Shown: positions 45,482 through 54,840, counted from the stretch's first letter. The stretch is DNA of 64,000 nt from Pseudomonas sp. SG20056 (GCF_031764535.1 NZ_CP134499.1:2976001-3040000), one strand, 5' to 3'. A program made the numbers and translations. The notes: generated from the sequence alone by a model not told the origin.

Positions 45482-46816
45482 ATGAAAGCCAGCACCTACA
45501 TGCCGACCGAAAACCTTGTCGATCTGCTGCTCGACGCCATCTGCGTGGTCGACAGACGCGGACGTTTCGTTTTCGTCAGCGCCGCCTGCCAGCGCATTTT
45601 CGGCTACAGCGCAGATGAGATGATCGGCCAGGTGATGATCGATATGGTGCATCCCGAAGACCGCGCCAAAACCCTGCAGGCCGCCAAGGAAATAATGGCC
45701 GGCGCGCATAAACCGAACTTCGAGAACCGTTACCTGCGCAAGGATGGCAGCACCGTGCACATCCTCTGGTCTGCGCGCTGGTCGGAAGACGATCAGGTAC
45801 GCATCGCCGTCGCCCACGACATCACCGAACGCAAACGCAGCGAAGCCCTGCAGACCGCGTTATATGGCATTTCCGAAGCGGCCCACTCGGCCAAGGACCT
45901 GCTCGGGTTGTTTCAGCAGGTACACCAGATCATCGGCGAGCTGCTGCCGACCATCAGCTTTTCCGTGGCGCTGTACGATGAGCAGAATGACGAGCTGAGC
46001 TTCCCCTACCCCGCCGAACAACCACCGGCAACAGCTGCCGATACACCTCTGAATGCCACCACGCTGAGTGCCCAGGTGATTCGCAGCGGCAACACCCTGC
46101 TGTTGCCCGACGCCTGCCAGACACTGCCCGATGTTTCACACAGCTGGCTCGGCGTTCCGCTGCGCTCGCACCGCGGAATTATCGGCGCACTGCTGGTGCA
46201 AAGCAGTGCCTCCACGCGCTACAGCGAGCGAGATCAGGAGCTGCTGCAATTCGTCTCGACCCAGGTGGCCACGGCCATCGAGCGCCAGCAAATGCTCAGT
46301 CATCTGCAGTTTATGGCGCAGTACGATCAGCTCACCCAACTGCCCAACCGCGAACTGCTGCGCGACCGTTTGCACACGGCCCTGGCCCGCGCACGCCGCG
46401 AGCAGTCGCAAGTGGCGCTGCTGTTTCTCGATCTGGACAAGTTCAAGCAGGTCAACGACAGCCTCGGCCATGCCGCTGGCGACCAGCTGCTGCAGGGCGT
46501 CGCCCAGCGTATCCAGCTGTGCCTGCGCGAGGCCGATACGGTGGCGCGCTTTGCCGGTGATGAATTCGTCGTACTGCTGGAAGACTTTCATTCAGCCGAT
46601 CACGCCAGCGTGGTGGCAGAGAAAATCCGCCAGAGTCTCAATCAGCCCTTCGAGCTGTGCGGGCAGAGCCAGACCATCCTGCCGAGCATCGGCATCGCTC
46701 TGTACCCGCAACACGCCCAGGATGAACAGCAACTGCTGCAGCACGCCGACAACGCCATGTACCAGGCCAAGCAGAAAGGCGGTAACCGCGCACACAGCGC
46801 CCTTGCGCTGGAATAG
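45482..46816 (+). CDS. PAS-GAF-GGDEF diguanylate cyclase
   Basis: A 444-residue soluble protein. A PAS domain (about 8-118, ending HDITERKRSE), a GAF domain (about 135-270) and a GGDEF domain (about 278-440). The active-site motif reads AGDEF (358-362), a functional variant. The inhibitory I-site RxxD is present as READ at 349-352, so feedback by cyclic di-GMP is expected. Sensing is by the PAS/GAF domains; ligands unknown. Confidence 0.9.
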   Translation: MKASTYMPTENLVDLLLDAICVVDRRGRFVFVSAACQRIFGYSADEMIGQVMIDMVHPEDRAKTLQAAKEIMAGAHKPNFENRYLRKDGSTVHILWSARWSEDDQVRIAVAHDITERKRSEALQTALYGISEAAHSAKDLLGLFQQVHQIIGELLPTISFSVALYDEQNDELSFPYPAEQPPATAADTPLNATTLSAQVIRSGNTLLLPDACQTLPDVSHSWLGVPLRSHRGIIGALLVQSSASTRYSERDQELLQFVSTQVATAIERQQMLSHLQFMAQYDQLTQLPNRELLRDRLHTALARARREQSQVALLFLDLDKFKQVNDSLGHAAGDQLLQGVAQRIQLCLREADTVARFAGDEFVVLLEDFHSADHASVVAEKIRQSLNQPFELCGQSQTILPSIGIALYPQHAQDEQQLLQHADNAMYQAKQKGGNRAHSALALE

Positions 46817-46823
46817 ACGCGCA

Positions 46824-46852
46824 CAAAAAAAAGCCCGCCGATTGGCGGGCTT
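46824..46852 (-). terminator. Terminator between the GGDEF gene and fpr
   Basis: AAGCCCGCC/GGCGGGCTT stem with a 4-base loop. On the minus strand it is followed by T8, so it mainly ends fpr; it may also stop the convergent GGDEF gene. Confidence 0.85.
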
Positions 46853-46867
46853 CTGATGAAGGCAGGC

Positions 46868-47647
46868 TTACTTCTCGACGAAGGCGCGCTCAATCAGGTA
46901 GTCACCTGGCTCGCGCATGCGCGGCGAGACCTGCAAGCCAAACTCGTTGAGCACTTCGCTGGTTTCATCAAGCATGCTTGGGCTACCGCAGATCATCGCG
47001 CGGTCGTCCTGCGGATTGATCGGCGGCAGGCCGATATCCTGGAACAGCTTGCCGCTGCGCATCAGATCAGTCAGGCGGCCCTGATTCTCAAACGGCTCAC
47101 GGGTCACTGTCGGGTAATAGATCAGCTTGTCCTTCAGCGCATCGCCGAAGAATTCATTCTTAGGCAGGTGCTCGGTGATGAATTCGCGGTAGGCCACTTC
47201 GTTCACATAGCGCACACCGTGAACCAAAATCACCTTCTCGAAGCGCTCATAGGTTTCCGGGTCCTGAATCACGCTCATAAATGGCGCCAGGCCAGTGCCG
47301 GTGCTGAGCAGGTACAGGTGCTTGCCGGGTTTGAGATCATCCAGCACCAGGGTGCCGGTGGGTTTCTTGCTGATGATGATCTCATCGCCTTCCTTGAGGT
47401 GCTGCAACTGCGAGGTCAGCGGGCCATCCGGCACCTTGATGCTGAAGAACTCCAGATGCTCTTCCCAGTTCGGGCTGGCAATCGAATAGGCGCGCATCAA
47501 CGGACGGCCGGTTTCCTGCTGCAAGCCGATCATCACGAACTGACCATTCTCGAAACGCAGACCCGGATCACGGGTGCACTTGAAGCTGAACAGCGTGTCG
47601 TTCCAATGGTGAACGCTAAGAATGCGCTCGGCGTTAAGATTGCTCAT
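46868..47647 (-). CDS. fpr: Ferredoxin-NADP+ reductase Fpr
   Basis: A 259-residue flavoprotein. ATG 47647 (MSNLNAERILSVHHWNDTLF) has GGAG upstream. FAD-binding RAYSIAS, NADP-binding STGTGLAPFMSV and the C-terminal AFVEK match bacterial Fpr. Known partners of Pseudomonas Fpr are ferredoxins, haem oxygenase and Bfd; bfd lies 39 kb away in this window. It is divergent from the LysR gene finR. Confidence 0.95.
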   Translation of the reverse strand: MSNLNAERILSVHHWNDTLFSFKCTRDPGLRFENGQFVMIGLQQETGRPLMRAYSIASPNWEEHLEFFSIKVPDGPLTSQLQHLKEGDEIIISKKPTGTLVLDDLKPGKHLYLLSTGTGLAPFMSVIQDPETYERFEKVILVHGVRYVNEVAYREFITEHLPKNEFFGDALKDKLIYYPTVTREPFENQGRLTDLMRSGKLFQDIGLPPINPQDDRAMICGSPSMLDETSEVLNEFGLQVSPRMREPGDYLIERAFVEK

Positions 47648-47720
47648 GTTCGGAGCTCCGCAAAGGTAATGTCGCCTGCGCGCCTGCGCGCAATTGCATG
47701 GCATTGTAATGAGCGGCAGA

Positions 47721-47761
47721 ATATCTGTTAACTTGATTATCAAGATATAGGTTATCTGTTA
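47721..47761. promoter_or_regulatory. Probable FinR operator between fpr and finR
   Basis: This AT-rich stretch holds the perfect palindrome CTTGATTATCAAG (47732-47744) and two direct copies of TATCTGTTA starting at 47722 and 47753, exactly 31 bp (three helical turns) apart. Such paired sites between a LysR gene and its divergent target are typical. Confidence 0.5.
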
Positions 47762-47768
47762 TATAGAT

Positions 47769-48695
47769 ATGCGATTTACCCTCAGACAACTGCAAGTCTT
47801 CGTCGCCGTGGCCCAGCATGAAAGCGTGTCGCGCGCGGCCGACTCCCTGGCCCTGTCGCAATCGGCCACCAGCACCTCGCTCAGCGAACTGGAGCGCCAG
47901 TCCGACTGCCAGCTGTTCGACCGCGCCGGTAAACGCCTCAGCCTCAACGCTCTAGGCCTGCAACTGTTGCCACAGGCGGTGGCGTTGCTCGACCAGGCCA
48001 AGGAAATCGAACGCCTGCTGGGCGGCAAGAGTGGCTACGGCTCGCTGAATGTTGGCGCCACGCTCACCGTCGGCAACTACCTGGCCACCCTGTTGATCGG
48101 CAGTTTTATGCAGCGCCACCCGGAGTGCCGGGTCAAGCTGCAGGTGCACAACACCGCCTACGTGGTACAGCAAATCGCCCACTACGAACTGGACATGGGC
48201 ATGATCGAAGGTGACTGCCAGCACCCGGATATCGAGGTGCAGCCCTGGGTTGAAGATGAGCTGGTGGTGTTCTGCGCGCCGCAACATGCATTGGCGCAGC
48301 GCGGTGAGGCGAGCCTGGACGAGCTGACGCGCGAGGCGTGGATTCTGCGTGAGCAAGGTTCCGGCACGCGCCTGACCTTCGATCAGGCCATGCGTCACCA
48401 CCCCAGCAGCTTGAATATCCGCCTGGAGTTGGAGCACACCGAGGCGATCAAACGTGCGGTGGAATCAGGCCTAGGGATTGGCTGCATTTCCCGCCTGGCA
48501 CTGCGCGATGCTTTTCGCCGCGGCAGTCTGGTGGCAGTGGAAACCACTGAGCTGGATCTACGCCGGCAGTTCTATTTTATCTGGCACAAGCAGAAGTACC
48601 AGACCGCCGCCATGCGTGAATTTATTGAACTGTGCCGTGCTCTGACCGCCGGCGTGACGCGCAGCGATCAGATCGTGCTACCGACTATCGCCTGA
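47769..48695 (+). CDS. finR: LysR-type regulator of fpr (FinR-like)
   Basis: A 308-residue LysR protein. N-terminal helix-turn-helix ESVSRAADSLALSQSATSTS, then the two-lobe effector domain with LREQGSGTRLTFDQAM and GIGCISRLALRDAF. The identification as FinR rests on its divergent position beside fpr, which is the known arrangement in P. putida and P. aeruginosa, where FinR activates fpr under redox stress. No clear Shine-Dalgarno sequence before the start. Confidence 0.85.
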   Translation: MRFTLRQLQVFVAVAQHESVSRAADSLALSQSATSTSLSELERQSDCQLFDRAGKRLSLNALGLQLLPQAVALLDQAKEIERLLGGKSGYGSLNVGATLTVGNYLATLLIGSFMQRHPECRVKLQVHNTAYVVQQIAHYELDMGMIEGDCQHPDIEVQPWVEDELVVFCAPQHALAQRGEASLDELTREAWILREQGSGTRLTFDQAMRHHPSSLNIRLELEHTEAIKRAVESGLGIGCISRLALRDAFRRGSLVAVETTELDLRRQFYFIWHKQKYQTAAMREFIELCRALTAGVTRSDQIVLPTIA

Positions 48696-48706
48696 GGACG
48701 GCGGAG

Positions 48707-49072
48707 TTAGCCAAGCACGATAATCGCCCACACCAGGGCAATCAGGCTGAGAGCGGTGAACTGGGCGGCGCTGCCCATGTCCTTGGCATTCTTCGACAGC
48801 GGGTGCAGCTCCAGCGAGATGCGGTCAATGGCCGCCTCCACCGCCGAGTTGAGCAGCTCGACGATCAGCGCCAGCAGACACACCGCAACCATCAAGGCGC
48901 GCTCGACGCGGCTGACATCCAGATAGAACGCCAAAGGCACCAGGATCAGGTTGATCAGCAGCAGCTGGCGAAAGGCGGCTTCCCCGGTAAAAGCGGCGCG
49001 CAGGCCGGCCAGGGAATAACCGGTGGCATTGAGAACACGTTTAAGGCCAGTCTGGCCTTTGAATGGCGACAT
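48707..49072 (-). CDS. dgkA: Diacylglycerol kinase DgkA
   Basis: A 121-residue integral membrane kinase with three helices. MSPFKGQTGLKRVLNATGYS starts it, and the active-site region VELLNSAVEAAIDRIS with Glu and Asn residues is intact. It recycles diacylglycerol to phosphatidic acid. ATG 49072 is chosen by family; ATG 49075 and 49084 are close alternatives. Confidence 0.93.
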   Translation of the reverse strand: MSPFKGQTGLKRVLNATGYSLAGLRAAFTGEAAFRQLLLINLILVPLAFYLDVSRVERALMVAVCLLALIVELLNSAVEAAIDRISLELHPLSKNAKDMGSAAQFTALSLIALVWAIIVLG

Positions 49073-49130
49073 CATCACAACCATCTCGAGAAAGCCCGGC
49101 AGGCTACGCCAAGCCCGGGAGAAAAGCACT

Positions 49131-49781
49131 TCAGTTAGACGGAATCGATTCCAGCTGCTGCAACAGCAGCGCCGCCTGCGTGCGAGTGCGTACCCCAAGC
49201 TTGCGGAAAATCGCCGTGACATGGGCCTTTACCGTGGCCTCGGAGACGCTCAGCTCATAGGCAATCTGCTTGTTCAGCAAGCCATCGCAAACCATGGTCA
49301 ACACGCGAAATTGCTGTGGCGTCAGGCTGGCCAGGCCGGCGCTGGCGGCCTTGGCCTCAGCCGACAGGGCAATCGCTTCCTGAGTTTGCTGCGGCCACCA
49401 GACCTCGCCATCAAGCACCAGACGCACGGCCTGCTGAATGGTTTCCAGCGGGCTGGATTTAGGGATAAACCCACTGGCACCGAACTCCCGCGAACGCGCA
49501 ACGATGGACGGCTCTTCCTGGGCGGAGATCATCACCACCGGAATATGCGGGTATTGCCCACGCAGCAAAACCAGGCCGGAGAAGCCGTAAGCGCCGGGCA
49601 TATTCAGGTCGAGCAGCACCAGATCCCAGTCAGTCTTCTGCGCCAGGCAGGCTTCCAGTTCGGCAATGCTGGCCGCTTCGACCAGCCTTACATCGGGCCC
49701 CAACCCCAGGGTTAACGCTTGTTGCAAGGCACTGCGAAACAGGGGGTGATCGTCGGCAATGAGGATTTCAAAAGCGGCCAT
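49131..49781 (-). CDS. erdR: LuxR-family response regulator, ErdR/CrbR-like
   Basis: A 216-residue response regulator. Receiver: acidic pair in LIADDHPLFR, phospho-Asp in LVLLDLNMPG, and Lys in GFIPKSSP. The C-terminal LuxR helix-turn-helix is LTPQQFRVLTMVCDGLLNKQ. The assignment to ErdR, which controls acetate/ethanol metabolism with a separate sensor kinase, rests on its place next to dgkA and sequence memory, so the symbol is tentative. It lies 58 bp upstream of dgkA. Confidence 0.75.
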   Translation of the reverse strand: MAAFEILIADDHPLFRSALQQALTLGLGPDVRLVEAASIAELEACLAQKTDWDLVLLDLNMPGAYGFSGLVLLRGQYPHIPVVMISAQEEPSIVARSREFGASGFIPKSSPLETIQQAVRLVLDGEVWWPQQTQEAIALSAEAKAASAGLASLTPQQFRVLTMVCDGLLNKQIAYELSVSEATVKAHVTAIFRKLGVRTRTQAALLLQQLESIPSN

Positions 49782-49979
49782 GGTGAATCCTGTTTTTGTT
49801 ATGTGGGTACCCGCCAGGGTACTGTCCAGGGCACGGTGAACAATGCGCACAGGCCGCAGGGTTGCGGCGCAACCAAGCCTGAAAACGCAGAAAAGCGACC
49901 AAGCATGCCCAGCACTGACGGGGTGGTCAAGCACGACGCTTTGCGGCACAGTTCGCAGCTTTGCCGACGAGAGTCTGAA

Positions 49980-50867
49980 ATGCGAAGCCACGCCCTGCGC
50001 GCCGACCTGTTAATGCTGCTGACCGCGATGATCTGGGGCTCCTCGTTTGTCGCCCAGCGCCTAGGTATGGACTCCATCGGCCCCTTCCTCTACAGCGGCC
50101 TGCGCTTTGGCTTGGCGGCGCTGATTCTGCTACCCGTGCTGCGTCTACTGGAAGGTCGCAGCAGCAGCGCAACGGTAGCGCCACTGAACCGCCAACTGCT
50201 GCGTGGCGGTGTGCTGATGGGCCTGGCGCTGGCCCTGGGGATCAATCTGCAGCAGGTGGGCCTGCTGTTTACCAGCGTGACCAACTCCGGCTTTATCACC
50301 GGGCTGTACGTGATCATCGTGCCGCTGCTGGGGCTGTTTATCGGCCATAAAACCGGCCTGGGTATCTGGCTGGGTGCCTGCCTGGCTGTGGTCGGCATGT
50401 TCCTGCTCAGCGTTGGCGAGGGTTTTACCGTGGCCTCCGGTGACTGGCTGCAACTGGCCGGGGCATTCGTCTGGGGCGTACATGTGCTGCTGGTGGGTTT
50501 CTTTGCCGGCCGCCATGACCCGCTGCGCTTGGCCCTGGTGCAGTTCATCACCTGCGCAGTAATCAGCCTGCTACTGGCGGTGATCTTCGAGGAAATCCAA
50601 CTGCAATCGATCATCGCCGCTGGGCCGGCGATTCTCTTCGGCGGCATCTTCGGTGTGGCCGTCGGCTTTACCCTGCAGGTGGTGGCGCAGAAAGACGCTA
50701 TCGCTTCCCACGCTGCCATCATCCTCTCGCTGGAAGCGGTTTTCGCCGCCATCGCCGGGGCCTGGCTGCTGGGTGAGTCGCTGGAGCTGCGCGGCTACTT
50801 CGGCTGTGCGCTGATGTTTGCCGGCATGCTGTTGGCGCAGTTGTGGCCGAAAAAATTAGCTCACTAG
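49980..50867 (+). CDS. EamA-family (DMT) transporter
   Basis: A 295-residue membrane protein with about ten helices in two EamA repeats. It begins MRSHALRADLLMLLTAMIWG, and SFVAQRLGM and GLRFGLAALILLP are typical of the first repeat. The second repeat has ASHAAIILSLEAVFAAIAGA. Usually an exporter of metabolites or amino acids; substrate unknown. ATG 49980 is chosen because the longer frame precedes the first helix with a non-conserved 87-residue tail. Confidence 0.85.
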   Translation: MRSHALRADLLMLLTAMIWGSSFVAQRLGMDSIGPFLYSGLRFGLAALILLPVLRLLEGRSSSATVAPLNRQLLRGGVLMGLALALGINLQQVGLLFTSVTNSGFITGLYVIIVPLLGLFIGHKTGLGIWLGACLAVVGMFLLSVGEGFTVASGDWLQLAGAFVWGVHVLLVGFFAGRHDPLRLALVQFITCAVISLLLAVIFEEIQLQSIIAAGPAILFGGIFGVAVGFTLQVVAQKDAIASHAAIILSLEAVFAAIAGAWLLGESLELRGYFGCALMFAGMLLAQLWPKKLAH

Positions 50868-50870
50868 TGC

Positions 50871-51581
50871 CTAGAGAAACTCGCGCAGGCGATCATGCAA
50901 CGGATCATCCAGCGGCACCGCGCGCGGCGCCTTGGCTGCCAGGTAGTGCTGACTGAAGACATCCAGGTAGGCATTCAAACCATCCGCCGCCCGCTGGTCG
51001 CCGGCCAGTTCCAGGCACAGGGCCGCGACTTCAGCGGTGCAGAAATGATCATCGCGTTTGGAGCGGCGCAGTTTGTAGCGCGACAGCTGCTCGGCCTGCA
51101 GGCTGAGCACCGGCAGGCTGTCGAGGTAAGGGCTTTTGCGAAACATCTTGCGCGCCTCGCTCCAGGTCGCATCCAGCAGCACAAACAACGGCCGCTTGCC
51201 GGGCGCTGGTTGAACTTCGCTGACCACCCGTTCGGCGGCGACATACTCGCCCGGAAACACCAGGTAAGGCTGCCACTGCGGGTCGCGCAGCAACGCCGGC
51301 AAGCCGGCATCGACCTCAACCCGTGACCAGCCAAACGCCGAGGTATCGGCCAGTACGTCGGCAATCAGCCAGCCTGTATTGCTGGGTTTGAGCGCCTCGA
51401 CATCGTGCATCAGCAGACACACCGCGGAAGTTGCGGCAATACGCGGGCGCCAGGCGCACAGGCAGTGGCTCATCACCAGGCGGCAATCATCGCAACGTAC
51501 CGAGCGGCTACCACGGGCAAGAAAAGGTTTGGCACTGCGGGCAATCCGCGCAGCCCGCAAACGCGCGACGGCGTGGCTCAT
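50871..51581 (-). CDS. tapT: DTW-domain protein, tRNA-uridine aminocarboxypropyltransferase type
   Basis: A 236-residue protein. Four Cys in CDDCRLVMSHCLCAW suggest a small zinc or Fe-S site. The DTW motif appears as LLDATWSEARKMF, and RSKRDDHFCTAEVAAL follows. Related E. coli TapT (YfiP) makes acp3U47 on tRNA. ATG 51581 is preferred over one 14 codons upstream. The symbol is by homology only. Confidence 0.75.
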   Translation of the reverse strand: MSHAVARLRAARIARSAKPFLARGSRSVRCDDCRLVMSHCLCAWRPRIAATSAVCLLMHDVEALKPSNTGWLIADVLADTSAFGWSRVEVDAGLPALLRDPQWQPYLVFPGEYVAAERVVSEVQPAPGKRPLFVLLDATWSEARKMFRKSPYLDSLPVLSLQAEQLSRYKLRRSKRDDHFCTAEVAALCLELAGDQRAADGLNAYLDVFSQHYLAAKAPRAVPLDDPLHDRLREFL

Positions 51582-51798
51582 CAGGCATACACCTGACAGA
51601 AGAGAAGAAACGGCATGAGTCATCCAGGGGTCAGCAAGCGCGGCAGTCTAGCAAAGCCCGCTGCGGCTTATTCAACCGTGCGTCTTGCACCACCTGCCGT
51701 GGCAACTGCGTAAGTGTCGGCAGGCGAGTAAGATAACGGCACTGAACCTCTGCCAGGCACTGCCGGTCAGAAGGTGCGAATCGACTTTGGAGAACCCC

Positions 51799-52197
51799 AT
51801 GCTGCGTTTGACCAGCCTGACCCTGGCCTTGAGCCTGCCCCTGTTTGCCCATGCCGCCACCCTGAAAGATTTTGAGCTGAGCAAGACCCTGGAAAAAGTC
51901 GCGCGCGAAAGCAGCGTGGGCACACCACGAGCGATCAACGAAGACATTCTTGATCAGGGCTACACCGTTGACGGCAGCGAACTGGTCAACCACCTCAGTG
52001 TGCGCAGCGAGCATGCGGCACAAATGCGTGGCAATCCGGACGTGGTTCGCGCACAACTGGCCAACAGCGTGTGCCGCAATGCCGGTTATCGCCAGTTGTT
52101 GGCGCGCGGTGCAGCGCTGCGTTATGAGTTCAGCGAATACAAGAGCAATCGCCCGGTGACCACCGAGCGCTTCAGCAAAGCAGATTGCGGCTTGTAA
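51799..52197 (+). CDS. Secreted protein, PA3611-like family
   Basis: A 132-residue exported protein. The start has GGAG 6 bases upstream; a signal peptide ends FAHAA before TLKDFELSKTLEKVARESS. Two cysteines, in NSVCRNAGYRQLL and KADCGL, may form a disulfide. I recall a P. aeruginosa protein with much the same sequence (a quorum-sensing-regulated secreted protein), but the function is not established here. Confidence 0.65.
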   Translation: MLRLTSLTLALSLPLFAHAATLKDFELSKTLEKVARESSVGTPRAINEDILDQGYTVDGSELVNHLSVRSEHAAQMRGNPDVVRAQLANSVCRNAGYRQLLARGAALRYEFSEYKSNRPVTTERFSKADCGL

Positions 52198-52200
52198 GGC

Positions 52201-52401
52201 TCAGCCGCCACCCTGTTGCGCGCGTCGCTGCTCATCATCGGCGCGCAGATCCGCCAGCAAGGCGTGCATATAACGCGAACGCCGCGCCGCACCTTCAAGC
52301 CGCTGCAAACACTCTTCTTCCAGGCTTATCTGGTTGTTGTGCGCGGCCTGCTGCAACAGGCGATACAAATCCACATCAAGATCCAAGGTCAACTTAGGCA
52401 T
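52201..52401 (-). CDS. Small ribbon-helix-helix-like protein
   Basis: A 66-residue protein from ATG 52401, with GGAGG 7 bases upstream. MPKLTLDLDVDLYRLLQQAA followed by NNQISLEEECLQRLEG has the strand-helix-helix pattern of the Arc/FitA family of DNA-binding proteins. There is no toxin gene beside it, so an antitoxin role is not supported. It lies 36 bp downstream of the phosphoketolase-like gene and may be co-transcribed. Confidence 0.65.
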   Translation of the reverse strand: MPKLTLDLDVDLYRLLQQAAHNNQISLEEECLQRLEGAARRSRYMHALLADLRADDEQRRAQQGGG

Positions 52402-52437
52402 ACCTGCCCCTCCTTTTCCCGCATCCACTAGCCTGCG

Positions 52438-54840
52438 CTAACGCAGACAACGTGGTTCTCCCCGCCCTTGCACGGCAGCCTGCTCCTCGGCACTGAGCAA
52501 ATCGCCAATCGGCTTTTCCAGCAACTCGGCAGCGGCCTCCAGCACATGCGCCCAGCTCGCCTGATTGGCGAACAGCATGCCGGCTTCATCCAGGGTGCCA
52601 CCTCGATTACAGTAGCCCAGCACCCTGCTGTGTCGAGCCTCACCGAGCAGCGGCCACAGATGCCCACGGGCGACTTCCGGACGCATATGGGTCAGCAGCA
52701 CACGCCTTGTGCTGGCAGCCGGGAATAACCGCTCAACCCGCTCGGCATCGACAATCACCGCCTGTTCCCAGGTATCGCGGGCCGCACGAAAACGCCCCGG
52801 CTCTTGCAAGTAAACCAGACGCCAGGCGCATCCGGCCGCGCTCAGACGAACGGCCGTGCGCTGCATTTCCGCCAACTGATAACTGCCGGTAGCGATCAGC
52901 AGCAAAGGCTGCTCGCCTTGGTGCTCGGCCAGCACAAGGGCGCCGTCCTGCGCCAGCTGCTCGGCCTGTTCGCGAGTGAATACGCAAGGCCGCTCGCGCT
53001 TGGCAATCACCATGCAGGCGAGCTGGCCACGCGTCTGGTAGATGCCCGGCAGCAGCGCCAATACAGAGTTGTGATCGGCTGGAAACAGCACCCGCACCAT
53101 ATCGCTCATCTCACCGAGCAAGGCCTCACAGAAGGTGGTGTCCTGGTGCGATTGCTGATTCTTGCCGTTCTCCCAGATGTGCGAGGTGGCCACCAGCGGC
53201 CAGCCAAGCCAACCTGCGGGGCGTCCCGCCTCTTTTTGCTGCCGGGCAAAAATGATCCGCTGGCGCACCGCGCCGAGCATCTTCACGCAGAAGGCCTCAT
53301 AGCTGGCCACCAGATTCAAGCCACCCTGGTTGGCCAGGCAGGCGGAGACCACGGCTTCCTCATTGAGCGCAGTGATGATGGCGCCATCCAGCGCTTCCAG
53401 CTCGCTCTCCGGCGCGGTCACCCGGTGCTTGAGCGCCTTGAGAACGCCGCCCAGGCGATTGCTGGCCAGCTCATCGGGGTTACCGACACGCGGACGCAAC
53501 TGCGGATTGGCCTGCACCAGATCGACAAAGAAACGATCCAGGGCCAGCATCGGCGAGCAGGCGCTGTCCTGATACTGCAACTCAGGCAGTTTTGGCAGCG
53601 CTGGATGACGCAGCGCCAGCGGGTTATCGCGCTCCAGCGGGCGGGAGCCTCGATCCGCAAACAATGCGCAGGCGGCGCTCAGCTCTTCCGGCGCGACCCA
53701 AAGCTGCGCCGCATGCTGATTGAACAGCTCGCGGGCCGCTGCATCGGTATGCGGGTTGGCCGGTAACGGCAGGTTGTGCGCCGCATTGCTGCCAGCGCCG
53801 TAAAAGCCGAAACCCTTGAGCGTTTCGGCAATGCCGTAGGGCATGGGCAGCGGGTAATTCAGCACGCCATCACGCAGCTCCTGCACACGGTGCCCCATAC
53901 GCTGCTCCATGTCCCACAACGCGCAGACAAAAGCCGCCGGGTCGCAGCCATCGAAACTCACGGGATCAAAGCCGCAATGACGCAGGTGCTCACGGAAGTT
54001 ATCCAGCCCGGCGGGCGTCGCCAGCTCGGTGCGTTGCTCGATGCGCCGACCATTGGCAATCATCAGCGGCAACGCCACACCGCAGTCCTCGGCGCGCCAC
54101 CAGCGTGGCATCCAGTCACTGCCGCGTTGCTCTTCGGCCGCACCATCAGAGAGGAAGGCCACCAGCTTCTCGCCGGGTAACGGCAGATGAGCATATTGCA
54201 GCTCGGCAAAACCCAGATAGCCGCCTTCGGCAATGCCACCTGCCGTATGCGGATTAACGTGGCTGCCCAGCGGCGCGCTGACCTGGCCGGCGGCGTTCTG
54301 CGCATAGCTGTAGAAGTCCGCCACCAACTGGCTCATCCCGGCCTCGTCACAGGGGTAACGCTCGGCCTGTTCCGGGTGCTGATTGGCCGTTAGCAGGTTG
54401 AGCGCCTCGATGGCTGCCACACAGTGGCCCTGGCCCATCAGCCAGCCACGGGTTTCCCCGGTCAGGTTATTCAACGCCAAGTAACCGGCATAGGCCGGCA
54501 CCATATTCAACGCGCCGCCGGTATGCCCTTCGGGCGACACCTTGAAGTCCTCTGCAGCCAACGCCACGCCATCGAGGCGCACGCGCTGGGCATAGGTCAT
54601 ATGCACCACCAGCCACAGCCCTGCGGCCGTCAGCCGATCCAGCGCGTGAAAGTGGCGGTAGACGCTCGGCAGATCCGCCTGCACGCCGGCCTGCACCAAC
54701 TGGTGGGCCATGCGGTAGACCGCAGCGCAGGTCTGCGGACTGTGCTGCAAAGGACCATAACCGCGCTGCCAGGCGGCGAAGGCCGGCTCAAGGCGGGCAT
54801 GCTCGGCCAACTCGCTGGCGCTGGGAAATAGCTGGGTCAT
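52438..54840 (-). CDS. Phosphoketolase-family protein, divergent
   Basis: An 800-residue TPP-enzyme of the XFP family. The N-terminal part carries SPEGHTGGALNMVPAYAGYL and WLMGQGHC, and the TPP-binding region reads FLSDGAAEEQRGSD near 229-242. Classical phosphoketolases have GPGHG, HEGGELGY and GDGEAETG at the matching places. Here the segments are GQGHC, AEGGYLGF and SDGAAEEQ. It may therefore have a different substrate or activity. SHQDTTF keeps the conserved His-Gln. Divergent from the beta-CASP gene. Confidence 0.75.
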   Translation of the reverse strand: MTQLFPSASELAEHARLEPAFAAWQRGYGPLQHSPQTCAAVYRMAHQLVQAGVQADLPSVYRHFHALDRLTAAGLWLVVHMTYAQRVRLDGVALAAEDFKVSPEGHTGGALNMVPAYAGYLALNNLTGETRGWLMGQGHCVAAIEALNLLTANQHPEQAERYPCDEAGMSQLVADFYSYAQNAAGQVSAPLGSHVNPHTAGGIAEGGYLGFAELQYAHLPLPGEKLVAFLSDGAAEEQRGSDWMPRWWRAEDCGVALPLMIANGRRIEQRTELATPAGLDNFREHLRHCGFDPVSFDGCDPAAFVCALWDMEQRMGHRVQELRDGVLNYPLPMPYGIAETLKGFGFYGAGSNAAHNLPLPANPHTDAAARELFNQHAAQLWVAPEELSAACALFADRGSRPLERDNPLALRHPALPKLPELQYQDSACSPMLALDRFFVDLVQANPQLRPRVGNPDELASNRLGGVLKALKHRVTAPESELEALDGAIITALNEEAVVSACLANQGGLNLVASYEAFCVKMLGAVRQRIIFARQQKEAGRPAGWLGWPLVATSHIWENGKNQQSHQDTTFCEALLGEMSDMVRVLFPADHNSVLALLPGIYQTRGQLACMVIAKRERPCVFTREQAEQLAQDGALVLAEHQGEQPLLLIATGSYQLAEMQRTAVRLSAAGCAWRLVYLQEPGRFRAARDTWEQAVIVDAERVERLFPAASTRRVLLTHMRPEVARGHLWPLLGEARHSRVLGYCNRGGTLDEAGMLFANQASWAHVLEAAAELLEKPIGDLLSAEEQAAVQGRGEPRCLR

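Noticed and set aside
52201-52401. Toxin-antitoxin module at the RHH protein.
   Set aside because: No toxin-like gene overlaps or adjoins it; the neighbours are a phosphoketolase-like enzyme and an exported protein.
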